Of a stretch of 64,000 bases of DNA, positions 17,143-25,894 are shown in pieces (position 1 is the first letter of the stretch; each line of letters begins with the position of its first letter). The stretch lies in contig NZ_VMKN01000001.1 in NCBI RefSeq assembly GCF_007483685.1, positions 1,192,297-1,256,296 of the forward strand, in the 5' to 3' direction. The notes beneath the pieces were generated by a model. The model had not been told where the DNA came from. It saw nothing but the letters and a program-made list of their open reading frames with translations, and made no database searches. The DNA is from Litoribacter populi. Its GTDB lineage: Bacteria > Bacteroidota > Bacteroidia > Cytophagales > Cyclobacteriaceae. The translations under genes and the position numbers were made by a program.

Positions 17143-18684
17143 ATGAGTAAGCAAAAAGAAGAATTAGAACATAGGCTTAAGCTTCGAAATATTAAGCTTT
17201 CTGATTATAACGATATCCGGGACATCATGACTTCCATCTACAAAAACCAGGGTGGGGCATGGACGAAGGAAGAACTGAAAAACCAGCTGAAGGCCTTTCC
17301 GGAAGGCCAGATTTGTATAGAGGATAACGGCAAGATCGTAGCCGCAGCGCTTAGTCTTATCGTTGATTATTCCAAATTCGGGGATAACCATACTTATGAC
17401 CAGATTACCGGATATGGTAAATTTGATACCCATGATGATGATGGGGATACTCTTTATGGTACCGACGTGTTTGTGGACAAAGAATACCGTGGTATGAGAC
17501 TGGGAAGAAGGCTTTATGATGCCAGAAAGGAACTTTGTGAAAATCTGAATCTACGGTCTATCATCGCCGGAGGAAGGATTCCAGGTTACAGTAAGTATGC
17601 AGACCAGATGACCCCTAGGAAATATATAGACTTGGTCAAGAACAAGGAGATTTTTGACCCAGTTCTCTCCTTTCAGATTGCAAACGAGTTTCACGTAAGA
17701 AAAGTAATCACCAAATATCTCCCCGAGGATACCGATAGCCGCGCTTATGCGACACTTTTGGAATGGATCAACATCTATTATGAGAAAGAGGAAAAGCTAA
17801 TTGGCAACAAAAAATCAATAGTAAGGCTTGGCCTAGTGCAGTGGAAGATGCGACGTTTTAATAACGTGGATGACCTGATGCAGCAGGTGGAGTTTTTCGT
17901 GGATACGGTGTCGGGGTATAAATCTGATTTCTGCCTTTTGCCGGAGTTTTTCAACGCACCGCTTTTGGCAGAATTCAATGATATGGATGCCTCTGAGGCC
18001 ATCCGTAACCTTGCAGATTACACAGAGGAAATTGTTACCAGGATGAGGGATTTGGCCTTATCATACAATGTTAACATTATCGCAGGCAGTATGCCGGAAT
18101 ATGATGGCAAAAAACTAAGAAACGTATCCTACCTCTGCCGCCGTGACGGTACTGTGGACAAGCAATATAAACTTCACATCACACCTGACGAACAAGCTTA
18201 CTGGGGTCTTCAAGGTGGGAATGGCATCAAGGTTTTTGATACAGACGCAGGTCGAATCGGAATTTTGATCTGTTATGATGTAGAGTTCCCTGAGCTTGGA
18301 AGAATCCTCGCCGAACAGGAAATGGACATTTTATTTGTGCCTTTCTGGACAGATACTAAAAATGCTTTTCTCCGTGTAAGTACTTGTGCCAAAGCTCGTG
18401 CAGTAGAAAATGAATGTTATGTTGCTATTACAGGCTCGGTGGGAAACCTTCCAAGAGTTGAAAACATGGATATTCAGCACTCCCAAGCCTCGATATTTTC
18501 TCCATCGGATTTCTCATTCCCACACGATGCGGTAATTGCCGAGGCTTCACTCAATACCGAAACTACCATTGTGGCAGATGTGGACCTTGACCTGCTTACA
18601 AAGTTACGTAAGGCGGGAAGTGTTAGGAACTTGGAGCAAAGAAGATTAGATCTATATTCCATTCACTGGAAGAAAAATAAATAA
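17143..18684 (+). CDS. Fused GNAT acetyltransferase-carbon-nitrogen hydrolase
   Basis: 513 residues. N-terminal GNAT fold (about 10-215) with the acetyl-CoA loop region VDKEYRGMRLGRRLYDARKE, then a nitrilase-superfamily amidohydrolase (about 225-510). The triad is visible: Glu in CLLPEFFNAP, Lys in VDKQYKLHITPDE and Cys377 in ILICYDVEFPEL. Homologues are annotated as bifunctional; the physiological amide is unknown. One base separates it from kdsC, so it is in the KDO transcript, an unexplained but close linkage. Confidence 0.93.
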   Translation: MSKQKEELEHRLKLRNIKLSDYNDIRDIMTSIYKNQGGAWTKEELKNQLKAFPEGQICIEDNGKIVAAALSLIVDYSKFGDNHTYDQITGYGKFDTHDDDGDTLYGTDVFVDKEYRGMRLGRRLYDARKELCENLNLRSIIAGGRIPGYSKYADQMTPRKYIDLVKNKEIFDPVLSFQIANEFHVRKVITKYLPEDTDSRAYATLLEWINIYYEKEEKLIGNKKSIVRLGLVQWKMRRFNNVDDLMQQVEFFVDTVSGYKSDFCLLPEFFNAPLLAEFNDMDASEAIRNLADYTEEIVTRMRDLALSYNVNIIAGSMPEYDGKKLRNVSYLCRRDGTVDKQYKLHITPDEQAYWGLQGGNGIKVFDTDAGRIGILICYDVEFPELGRILAEQEMDILFVPFWTDTKNAFLRVSTCAKARAVENECYVAITGSVGNLPRVENMDIQHSQASIFSPSDFSFPHDAVIAEASLNTETTIVADVDLDLLTKLRKAGSVRNLEQRRLDLYSIHWKKNK

Positions 18685-18685
18685 C

Positions 18686-19252
18686 ATGAGAGAATATTTT
18701 AGGCATGTCGCTAAGGAAGTTTTTGAAAAGGCCTCCAAAATTAAGTTGCTGGTCACGGATGTCGATGGAGTGTTGACAGACGGTGGTGTGATCTATGATG
18801 ACCATAAGACAGAATTCAAGCGATTTCAGGTAAAGGACGGGCAAATCGTACAGTTTCTTAAGGCTCATGACATCAAAATTGGAGTCATTACTGGAAGAAA
18901 CAGCGTGGTGGTGAAAAACAGGTGTGAGGAACTCAAGTTTGACTTTCACTTCCATGGAGTCAAGGAAAAGTCGCTAGTTTTTCTTTCTCAGGTGAAAGCT
19001 TTGGGTTTGACTTTAGAGGAATGTGCCTATATCGGTGATGATATCATTGATTTGCCGATTTTGAAAAATGTGGGTTTTTCAGCTTGTCCTGATGATGCCA
19101 TTCCTTATGTAAAGGATAAAGTAGATTACGTGAGTTTTTATAAGGGTGGTGAAGGCGTGTTTAGAGAAGTTGCCGATATTATACTGGAAAGCCAGGGGAA
19201 ACTAGAAAGCGTGGTGCATAATCTTGCGTCACAGAAGCTCCAAAACCCTTGA
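18686..19252 (+). CDS. kdsC: 3-deoxy-D-manno-octulosonate 8-phosphate phosphatase
   Basis: 188 residues, C0-type HAD phosphatase. Motif I LLVTDVDGVLTDGG with the nucleophile and general acid Asp, motif II VITGRNS, motif III lysine in KEKSLVF, and motif IV YIGDDIIDLPIL. It removes phosphate from KDO-8-P before activation for lipopolysaccharide. It begins one base after the upstream stop and is followed 19 nt later by kdsA, the preceding step. Confidence 0.95.
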   Translation: MREYFRHVAKEVFEKASKIKLLVTDVDGVLTDGGVIYDDHKTEFKRFQVKDGQIVQFLKAHDIKIGVITGRNSVVVKNRCEELKFDFHFHGVKEKSLVFLSQVKALGLTLEECAYIGDDIIDLPILKNVGFSACPDDAIPYVKDKVDYVSFYKGGEGVFREVADIILESQGKLESVVHNLASQKLQNP

Positions 19253-19271
19253 TTAAAATTAAAAAGAGATA

Positions 19272-20117
19272 ATGAACAAGTTTACAAATAGTATGAAAAT
19301 CACCGATAAGGTGGTTTTGGGAGAAGAAAAACCAGTGCTTTTTGCCGGCCCATGCGCTGTTGAGAGTTTTGATATTTGTCTAGAAATCGGAACCAAGACA
19401 AAGGAATGGGCTGAGAGATTTGGCTTTTCTTATGTATTTAAAGCCTCCTTTGACAAAGCCAACCGAACCAGTTCCAATTCATTTAGATCAATAGGAATGG
19501 ACAAATCACTTGAGGTTTTGCAAAGAGTTGGAAAAGAACTGGGTGTTCCATTGGTGACTGATATCCATGAAAGCTACCAAGCTAAAGAAGTAGCCGAAGT
19601 AGTAGATGTACTTCAAATTCCCGCTTTTCTCTGTCGTCAAACGGACTTGTTGCTAGCTGCGGCGGAAACAGGAAAGGCTGTGAAAATTAAAAGGGGCCAG
19701 TTTATGGCTCCAGAGGATATGCAATATGCGGTGAGTAAGGTACGTGCTGCTGGTAATGACAATGTTTGCCTTACCGAAAGGGGATACTCGCTGGGTTATC
19801 ACAACCTGGTGGTAGACATGCGTTCCCTTCCGACTATGAGGCAATATGCACCTGTAGTGTTTGATGTAACCCATTCGGTACAACAGCCAGGAGGTCAAGG
19901 AGGCAGTAGCGGGGGACAACGTCAATTTGCACCCTATTTGGCGAGAGCCGCAGCTGCCACTGGGATAGATGGATTCTTCATCGAAACCCATCCTGAACCT
20001 TCAAAAGCACTAAGTGACGGTCCGAATTTGGTACCATTGGACAAAATGGAAGGCTTTTTGGAAATGTTGAAGGAATCCTGGGATTTAGGAAGAAAATACG
20101 GAGACTTTTCAGTTTAA
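19272..20117 (+). CDS. kdsA: KDO-8-phosphate synthase
   Basis: 281 residues. Condenses phosphoenolpyruvate with arabinose-5-phosphate. Family motifs: LFAGPCAVES, FKASFDKANRTSSNSFRS, LQIPAFLCRQTDLL, KRGQFMAPEDM, FDVTHSVQQPGGQGGSSGGQR and FIETHPEPSKALSDGPN. The full-length start at 19272 gives MNKFTNSMKITDKVVLG; Met8 (19293) is an alternative. Ends with a terminator at 20144. Confidence 0.97.
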   Translation: MNKFTNSMKITDKVVLGEEKPVLFAGPCAVESFDICLEIGTKTKEWAERFGFSYVFKASFDKANRTSSNSFRSIGMDKSLEVLQRVGKELGVPLVTDIHESYQAKEVAEVVDVLQIPAFLCRQTDLLLAAAETGKAVKIKRGQFMAPEDMQYAVSKVRAAGNDNVCLTERGYSLGYHNLVVDMRSLPTMRQYAPVVFDVTHSVQQPGGQGGSSGGQRQFAPYLARAAAATGIDGFFIETHPEPSKALSDGPNLVPLDKMEGFLEMLKESWDLGRKYGDFSV

Positions 20118-20143
20118 AACATTATAAAATCTTAAAAATATTT

Positions 20144-20175
20144 AATCCCCGTCAAAAATGACGGGGATTTTTGTG
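20144..20175 (+). terminator. Terminator of the KDO operon
   Basis: 11-bp perfect stem AATCCCCGTCA / TGACGGGGATT with a 4-nt A loop, then TTTGTG-TTT. Confidence 0.9.
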
Positions 20176-20252
20176 TTTACTGGGGAATAATTCCACAAAA
20201 AATTTTTTCGGCATAAGCTTTGCCATCCGATAGATGTAGTAACATTGGATTT

Positions 20253-21863
20253 ATGTCTAGCTTAAAGTATCTCGTATTTGGATTGTTGGTGTTGTTGGCC
20301 TTTTCCTGTAGTCAGTATCCTAAAAATGAGGATATTTCTGAACAGTTGCAGGGAATGTCAGGGGATTTCAACAGGGATTCGCTATATCAAAAGGTTTATT
20401 CCCAAAATGATTTTCAGCCTATTTGGGTAAAGGCTCAAGGCGTGAACAATAAAGGAGAGGAGCTTTTGGCCTATTTAGAAGAGATCCAATTCGAAGGGTT
20501 AGATAAAAAAGATTATCTCTATGATGAAATCGAATCTTTGGTTACAGAAATAAAAGAAACCACCGATCCAGAATTACATGCCGTGCTAGACATGATGATG
20601 AGCAATGCCTACTGGCGCTTGGCAAGAGATCTAGATCGGGGAAGAGTCGACCCAACCAACCTGAACATTGATTGGAAAATTGATCCAGAAGTTAAAAGAA
20701 CAGACTATTATTCACTATTGCTGGACCTCAATTCCAACAATACATCGGTAGAAAAAAGCCTGAATGAACTTCGTCCAGATAATTTTCGGTACAACCAACT
20801 CAAGGCCCTCTTAAAAGAAGCCCTTGAAAAAAAGAACGACAAAAATACTAAAATTTCATTTTCTGGGAAAATTGAACCTGGAGATCAGCACGAGGTCATT
20901 CCTAAGATCAGGAACAGGATGATCCAGTTTTCCGACTTGGAAGAATATAATGCTGAAGATTCTCTACTCTATGATAGTGAATTAGAATATGGAATAAGAA
21001 ATTTTCAGGCTAGACATGGATTAAACCCAGATGGTATATTGGGTCAGGACTTTTTCCAAGCGATTAATTATCAGCATGAAGACTACTTGACCAAAATCAA
21101 AGTTAACCTAGAACGTCTCAGATGGCTGCCCAATTTCGTGGACGGGAAGGATGAAAAAGTCATTGTTAACATCCCCGATTTTTTTCTGTATTATCTCAGT
21201 GGTGAAGACACTGTACTGCAGTCAAAGGTAGTGGTAGGAAAAGAATACCGTAAAACTCCCGTCTTTTATTCCAAAATGTCCTACTTGGTTTTTAGTCCAA
21301 CCTGGACTTTGCCACAAACAATACTCTGGGAGGATGCAATACCAGCCATTCAAGACGATTTAAGCTATTTGGAAAGAAATAGGATGCAGGTATTGACCCT
21401 AGATGGTGAGCAAGTTGACCCGAAAGATGTCAATTGGGATGATGTAAGCAAGGAAGAATTTCCATACCTAATTCAGCAAGTATCCGGTGACCATAATTCC
21501 TTGGGACGCGTAAAATTCATGTTTCCTAACGATCATAGCATTTATATTCACGATACACCCGCTGATTCTTATTTTTCAAAAGATGAGCGGACCTATAGTT
21601 CAGGCTGTATAAGGATTGAAAACCCCGTTGAGTTCGCCTCTTTGCTTTTGGAAGACTCCCACTGGGATGAAGAGGAAATTACGAAGGCTATGAAGCTTGA
21701 GGATGAGAAGAATGTAAATCTGAAGAAAAATCCTGAAGTATGGATTTTGTATCTCACTATTTGGAAAGACCAAAAGGGGGTACAGGTGAGAGAAGATGTT
21801 TACGAAGGTGACAAAAAGTTGGCAGAGGCATTGGGATTGCCGGTTACAAATGACTTTTTGTAG
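20253..21863 (+). CDS. L,D-transpeptidase (YkuD) lipoprotein with peptidoglycan-binding domain
   Basis: 536 residues from ATG 20253; the TTG at 20220 gives a poorer N-terminus. Lipoprotein signal LLVLLAFSC puts the acylated Cys near residue 19. A scaffold helical domain (about 25-200) is followed by a peptidoglycan-binding repeat (IRNFQARHGLNPDGILGQ) and the YkuD catalytic domain with IHDTP and SSGCIRIENP, where the Cys and His act. Like E. coli YcbB/LdtD in order and length. Cross-links or anchors to the cell wall in the periplasm. Confidence 0.92.
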   Translation: MSSLKYLVFGLLVLLAFSCSQYPKNEDISEQLQGMSGDFNRDSLYQKVYSQNDFQPIWVKAQGVNNKGEELLAYLEEIQFEGLDKKDYLYDEIESLVTEIKETTDPELHAVLDMMMSNAYWRLARDLDRGRVDPTNLNIDWKIDPEVKRTDYYSLLLDLNSNNTSVEKSLNELRPDNFRYNQLKALLKEALEKKNDKNTKISFSGKIEPGDQHEVIPKIRNRMIQFSDLEEYNAEDSLLYDSELEYGIRNFQARHGLNPDGILGQDFFQAINYQHEDYLTKIKVNLERLRWLPNFVDGKDEKVIVNIPDFFLYYLSGEDTVLQSKVVVGKEYRKTPVFYSKMSYLVFSPTWTLPQTILWEDAIPAIQDDLSYLERNRMQVLTLDGEQVDPKDVNWDDVSKEEFPYLIQQVSGDHNSLGRVKFMFPNDHSIYIHDTPADSYFSKDERTYSSGCIRIENPVEFASLLLEDSHWDEEEITKAMKLEDEKNVNLKKNPEVWILYLTIWKDQKGVQVREDVYEGDKKLAEALGLPVTNDFL

Positions 21864-21975
21864 AAAAATGAGTGGATGAAAACTTTTATTTTTTGACTCT
21901 GAGAGGGTTATTTTTTGACTAAGGCATTTTTTGTGGAATAAGCTGTAACTCTCCAATTTTTTTCGAGTTGGGTAA

Positions 21976-22005
21976 CAAAAGGTAGTTCGTGAGGACTACC
22001 TTTTG
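21976..22005. terminator. Hairpin between convergent L,D-transpeptidase genes
   Basis: 11-bp perfect stem CAAAAGGTAGT / ACTACCTTTTG with an 8-nt loop, 10 nt past the stop of the minus-strand gene. T tract is only four inside the stem, so termination may be partial. Confidence 0.6.
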
Positions 22006-22014
22006 CCGTTATGT

Positions 22015-22779
22015 TCAGCTTTGTTTGGAAAGTAGAGGTGAGTTTTTGATATAGTTTTCGTCATTGCCATAGATAAACAAACAGCTTTTATCCTTAATCT
22101 GGTTGATCACCGTTTCGCTCAAGTCAAGCGGGAGAGCAGGGCAACCTAAGCTTCTTCCCAGTCTGCCCGTTTGAGTGATAAATTCTTCATTTGCATAAGC
22201 AGCTCCATGAATAACGATTGCTCGCTGTCTGGCTAGGTCATTAAAGCCTTTTTCCTTGCCATCAAGCCTTAAACTGAAACCATGCTTACCGTGGTAAGTT
22301 TCACCGGTTACATAAAACCCTAAACTACTCATATAACTAGACTCTACATTGGAAAAAGTTTCCGCCATCAGGTCTCCTGAATTTCTTCCATGGGACACCA
22401 CTGTTTGGTGAATGATTTTTCCATCCGCCACATCGATTACCCACATTCTCTTTTCGGTACTGGGCATGCTGAAATCAACAATGGTCAGAACTTTTCCAGG
22501 CTCAATTTCCCCATTAGCCAATAATTGGTGGTAACCTTTCACCGCATGGTCCAGGACTTGCCCCTGAGGCAGGGTAAATTCCGAATTTTCAGGATTTTCT
22601 AAGATAATATTGCTCAACATTTCTTCCTCTGAAGCCTTGTTGTCTAACAAATCATCATTGTCCCTCATGGGTGAATTATACGAATTGGAAGAGAAGATAG
22701 GGGCGATAGTAAAGACGAGTAATATGCTAAGGGCTCTAATCATACCCTTACAAGGGTTTAAAAGTGGTTTTGGTTCCAT
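22015..22779 (-). CDS. Murein L,D-transpeptidase catalytic domain (YkuD_2) protein
   Basis: 254 residues. Hydrophobic export signal (MIRALSILLVFTIAPIF); the start may be 22779 or ATG 22743, which would begin directly at this segment. The YkuD_2 core shows FSMPSTEKRMWVIDVADGKI, RAIVIHGAAY and GRSLGCPALP with the catalytic Cys. Distinct subfamily from the neighbour at 20253, toward which it is convergently transcribed; both act on peptidoglycan. Confidence 0.9.
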   Translation of the reverse strand: MEPKPLLNPCKGMIRALSILLVFTIAPIFSSNSYNSPMRDNDDLLDNKASEEEMLSNIILENPENSEFTLPQGQVLDHAVKGYHQLLANGEIEPGKVLTIVDFSMPSTEKRMWVIDVADGKIIHQTVVSHGRNSGDLMAETFSNVESSYMSSLGFYVTGETYHGKHGFSLRLDGKEKGFNDLARQRAIVIHGAAYANEEFITQTGRLGRSLGCPALPLDLSETVINQIKDKSCLFIYGNDENYIKNSPLLSKQS

Positions 22780-23012
22780 GGCCTTTTTTTGAGGGTGTAG
22801 AAAAAACTGAACAAAGCGGTTTTACAAACGGTTCTGCCTACAGTTTTGGTAGAAATGAACCGAAATCAGGCAAAACGGTGTTGTACCGATGATTTTGGAA
22901 CGTTGGCCCATGGCACAATATTGTGGCAAAAATAGGAGACAAGCTCCCTATAGCCACGTAGATTCAAAAAATGTTTAGCTTTGCGAAGTTTTGAGAGATT
23001 GACCCAGTTTAA

Positions 23013-23429
23013 ATGAAAGTAGCCGTATATAGAAAGGAGCATTTTAATGCTGCTCACAGATTACATAATCCCGATTGGTCCGATGAGAAAAATCAGGAAG
23101 TCTTTGGAAAGTGCAACAACCCCCATTATCATGGGCATAACTATGAACTTATAGTGAAACTAGTGGGGGAGATCGATCCGCAGACCGGCTATGTATACGA
23201 CATGAAAAAGCTCAGCGACCTGATCAAGGAACACGTGCTGAGGAAATTTGACCATAGAAACCTTAACCTCGATACAGATGAATTCAAAAATCTTAACCCC
23301 TCCGCTGAAAACATTGCAGTGGTTGTTTGGAATATTCTGAGAGAAAAAATAGATAAGAAATACGAGTTAATTATTCGATTATATGAAACAGAAAGAAACT
23401 TTGTTGAATACGACGGGAATGGATCTTGA
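23013..23429 (+). CDS. queD: 6-pyruvoyl-tetrahydropterin synthase/QueD family
   Basis: 138 residues. Zinc histidines: AAHRLH near the start and YHGHNY; catalytic Cys in GKCNNPHYHGHNY and a His-Asp-type relay in FDHRNLN. Family members make 6-carboxy-tetrahydropterin for queuosine, or pyruvoyl-tetrahydropterin. The 11-nt overlap with folE, which makes the substrate dihydroneopterin triphosphate, supports a pterin role. Queuosine partners queC/queE are not in the window, so the symbol is provisional. Confidence 0.85.
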   Translation: MKVAVYRKEHFNAAHRLHNPDWSDEKNQEVFGKCNNPHYHGHNYELIVKLVGEIDPQTGYVYDMKKLSDLIKEHVLRKFDHRNLNLDTDEFKNLNPSAENIAVVVWNILREKIDKKYELIIRLYETERNFVEYDGNGS

Positions 23430-24084
23430 TCGAGAGATGGACGAGATGGGTGATGATCACGCAGGTTCCTCCCAAAAAACTCCTTTAAGAGAAGATGCTT
23501 TTGAAATGGACGATGAGCTTAAAATCGAGCTTATCGAAAAGCATTTCAAGGAAATCATGCACATCATGGGATTGGATCTTAGCGATGATAGTCTCAAAGG
23601 AACCCCTCACCGAGTTGCCAAAATGTACATCAAAGAGGTTTTTAGCGGTCTTGATCCTAAAAACATGCCGAAGGCCAAGCTTTTTGAAAACAAGTTCAAA
23701 TATAACCAGATGCTTGTGGAAAAAGACATTACCTTTTATTCCCATTGCGAGCATCATTTCGTGCCCATCTTTGGAAAAGCACATGTGGCCTATATTTCCA
23801 GCGGTCATGTAATCGGATTGTCAAAAATTAACCGTATCGTTCAGTACTTTGCCAAAAGACCACAGGTTCAGGAGAGGTTGAATATGCAGATTGGGAAAGC
23901 TTTTCAGGAAATCCTCGGGACAGAAGATGTGGCTGTGATATTGGATGCTCACCACATGTGTGTTTCTTCCCGTGGCATCCAAGATGTGAACAGTAATACA
24001 GTGACTTCTTTCTATGGAGGGAAGTTTGAAAAAGACGAGCAAACCAGAAATGAGTTTTACAAGTATCTTTCTTTGGATAAATAG
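23419..24084 (+). CDS. folE: GTP cyclohydrolase I
   Basis: 221 residues from ATG 23419 (an earlier ATG at 23383 would overlap queD by 47 nt and add 12 residues). Converts GTP to dihydroneopterin triphosphate, the entry to folate and pterins. Motifs: zinc ligand FYSHCEHHFVPIFGKAHVAY, IGLSKINRIVQYFAKRPQVQERL, and DAHHMCVSSRG with the second Cys ligand. Type IA enzyme. Followed by a strong terminator. Confidence 0.96.
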   Translation: MDLDREMDEMGDDHAGSSQKTPLREDAFEMDDELKIELIEKHFKEIMHIMGLDLSDDSLKGTPHRVAKMYIKEVFSGLDPKNMPKAKLFENKFKYNQMLVEKDITFYSHCEHHFVPIFGKAHVAYISSGHVIGLSKINRIVQYFAKRPQVQERLNMQIGKAFQEILGTEDVAVILDAHHMCVSSRGIQDVNSNTVTSFYGGKFEKDEQTRNEFYKYLSLDK

Positions 24085-24111
24085 TTTCTGGAATTGATTT
24101 ATAAAAATAGA

Positions 24112-24139
24112 AGCCGGGCGTAAATGCCCGGCTTTTTTT
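24112..24139 (+). terminator. Terminator after folE
   Basis: 8-bp perfect stem AGCCGGGC / GCCCGGCT, 6-nt loop, then TTTTTT. Confidence 0.92.
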
Positions 24140-24197
24140 GTTTCTTTTCAAACATTCCCCTTAATCAAAAGATTGATGAAATAACAATCTAAAAAGC

Positions 24198-24884
24198 ATG
24201 GAAGAAAAGAATGTAGTCATCATCGGGGGTAATAGTGACATAGGAAAGGCAGTTGCCAAGATCCTAAAAGATCAGGGGGCGAACATTTTTTCCTATAGCA
24301 GATCCGGTGAATCAGGAGAAAAGCTGGATGTATTAGGCGACTGGGAATCAATTGAGGGTTTGCCAGAAGAGGTGCATGGACTCGTTTATTGCCCGGGAAC
24401 CATACAGCTGAAACCTTTCCACAGATTTTCACTGGAAGATTTTCAAGAGGACCTGAATTTGAATTTTTTAGGTGCGGTAAAAGTCCTTCAGGCCACATTG
24501 AAAAGTCTCAAGAAATCCAAAAATGCCTCCGTGGTCCTTTTCAGTACGGTGGCTGTACAGACAGGCATGGGCTTTCATAGCAGTATAGCCAGTGCAAAAG
24601 GTGCCGTGGAAGGGTTGGTCAGGTCGCTGGCAGCAGAGTGGGCGTCCTCAAACATACGGGTGAACGCTGTAGCGCCATCTCTGACAGATACCAAATTGGC
24701 CGAACAACTTCTTGCAACCGAGGAAAAGAAAGAAGCTTCAGCCAAGCGTCATCCTCTTGGCAGGTATGGAAAACCAGAAGATATTGCGGAGGCGGTCGCA
24801 TTTTTGCTCTCTGACAAGTCAGGCTGGGTTACTGGCCAGATCATGCATGTAGATGGGGGGATGTCCACTATAAAAGGTTTATAA
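24198..24884 (+). CDS. Short-chain dehydrogenase-like protein lacking the catalytic Tyr
   Basis: 228 residues. Rossmann start [18 protein letters not shown] binds NAD(P), and Ser116 of LFSTVAV sits where the catalytic Ser belongs. The YxxxK motif reads IASAK: Ile130 replaces Tyr while Lys134 stays (bases 24585-24599). The rest is normal, including [12 protein letters not shown] and [10 protein letters not shown] recall a marine Bacteroidota/proteobacterial subfamily with this change, so it is probably not a sequencing error. Either a different acid is used or the protein binds cofactor without catalysis. Its stop overlaps the next start (TAATG). Confidence 0.88.
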   Translation: MEEKNVVIIGGNSDIGKAVAKILKDQGANIFSYSRSGESGEKLDVLGDWESIEGLPEEVHGLVYCPGTIQLKPFHRFSLEDFQEDLNLNFLGAVKVLQATLKSLKKSKNASVVLFSTVAVQTGMGFHSSIASAKGAVEGLVRSLAAEWASSNIRVNAVAPSLTDTKLAEQLLATEEKKEASAKRHPLGRYGKPEDIAEAVAFLLSDKSGWVTGQIMHVDGGMSTIKGL

Positions 24885-25894
24885 TGAGCGGAATTTTGGA
24901 GCTGTCCCCATTTGGACTTTATTGCCCTCAGGCCGATATTTTTATCGACCCCTGGAAACCTGTGGACAAGGCTCTGATCACCCATGCCCATGCTGACCAC
25001 AGTCGATGGGGCATGAAGCATTACCTGGCCCATCACCACTCCGAAGAGGTAATGAAACGCCGATTAGGGGAGGATATTTCCATAGAAACCGTCCGTTATA
25101 ACGATCCGATTACAATCAATGGCGTAAAAATAAGTTTTCACCCCGCTGGCCATATTCCCGGTTCCTCACAAATCAGGTTAGAATACAAGGGTAAAGTAAT
25201 TGTGGCCAGTGGAGATTACAAAGTGGAGGATGATGGGCTCTCCGAACCCTTTGAGCCAGTAAAATGCCATGAGTTTATTTCCGAATGTACTTTTGGGCTT
25301 CCCATTTACAAATGGGAAAGCCAGGCGGATATCTTTGCTGGTATAAACAACTGGTGGAGAAAAAATACCTCTCAAGGAAGAAATTCTGTTTTGCTAGGGT
25401 ACTCCTTGGGTAAGGCTCAGCGCATCATCAATAACCTGGACCTATCTATTGGGAAAGTTTTCTGTCACGGCGCAATATACAACATGAATCAGGCATTGAT
25501 CGCAAATGGAGTCAAGGTGGTAGATGTGCCAAGAGTGGAGGCCGATATGGAGAAAAGTTTATTCAAAGGAGCCTTAATTATAGCGCCCCCATCCGCATTG
25601 GGCACACCCTGGATGCGGAGGTTTTCTCCGTATCGAACTGGCATTTGTTCCGGTTGGATGAATGTTAGAGGTACACGTAGGAGAAAGGCTGCTGATGCTG
25701 GATTTGTATTAAGCGATCATGCGGATTGGAACGGCTTGATTCAGGCAATTCAAGCTACCGAAGCCGAGAAAGTTTTCTTGACTCACGGCAACACCGCTGT
25801 TTTTGCCAAATATTTAGAGGAAGAAATGGGAATCGATGCTGTTGAGCTGGAAACACTCTATGAAGGGGAGAATTCGAACCTTGAGGATAGTTAA
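24884..25894 (+). CDS. Ligase-associated DNA exonuclease, metallo-beta-lactamase fold
   Basis: 336 residues. Metal-binding signature THAHADHS near residue 32, later HPAGHIPGSSQIRLE, ASGDYKVEDD, VLSDHADWNGL and FLTHG, the beta-CASP-like nuclease order (TIGR04122 type). Such proteins normally sit in an operon with an ATP-dependent DNA ligase and a DEXH helicase for DNA repair. Here neither partner is adjacent; the gene is coupled only to the SDR-like gene, and a 536-bp gap follows. Confidence 0.9.
   Translation: MSGILELSPFGLYCPQADIFIDPWKPVDKALITHAHADHSRWGMKHYLAHHHSEEVMKRRLGEDISIETVRYNDPITINGVKISFHPAGHIPGSSQIRLEYKGKVIVASGDYKVEDDGLSEPFEPVKCHEFISECTFGLPIYKWESQADIFAGINNWWRKNTSQGRNSVLLGYSLGKAQRIINNLDLSIGKVFCHGAIYNMNQALIANGVKVVDVPRVEADMEKSLFKGALIIAPPSALGTPWMRRFSPYRTGICSGWMNVRGTRRRKAADAGFVLSDHADWNGLIQAIQATEAEKVFLTHGNTAVFAKYLEEEMGIDAVELETLYEGENSNLEDS

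Noticed and set aside
22830-22862. Possible preQ1-type riboswitch before queD (GGTTCTGCCTACA with GGTAG and GAACC)
   Set aside because: The stem pairs imperfectly and lacks the A-rich tail and pseudoknot contacts of preQ1-I aptamers.
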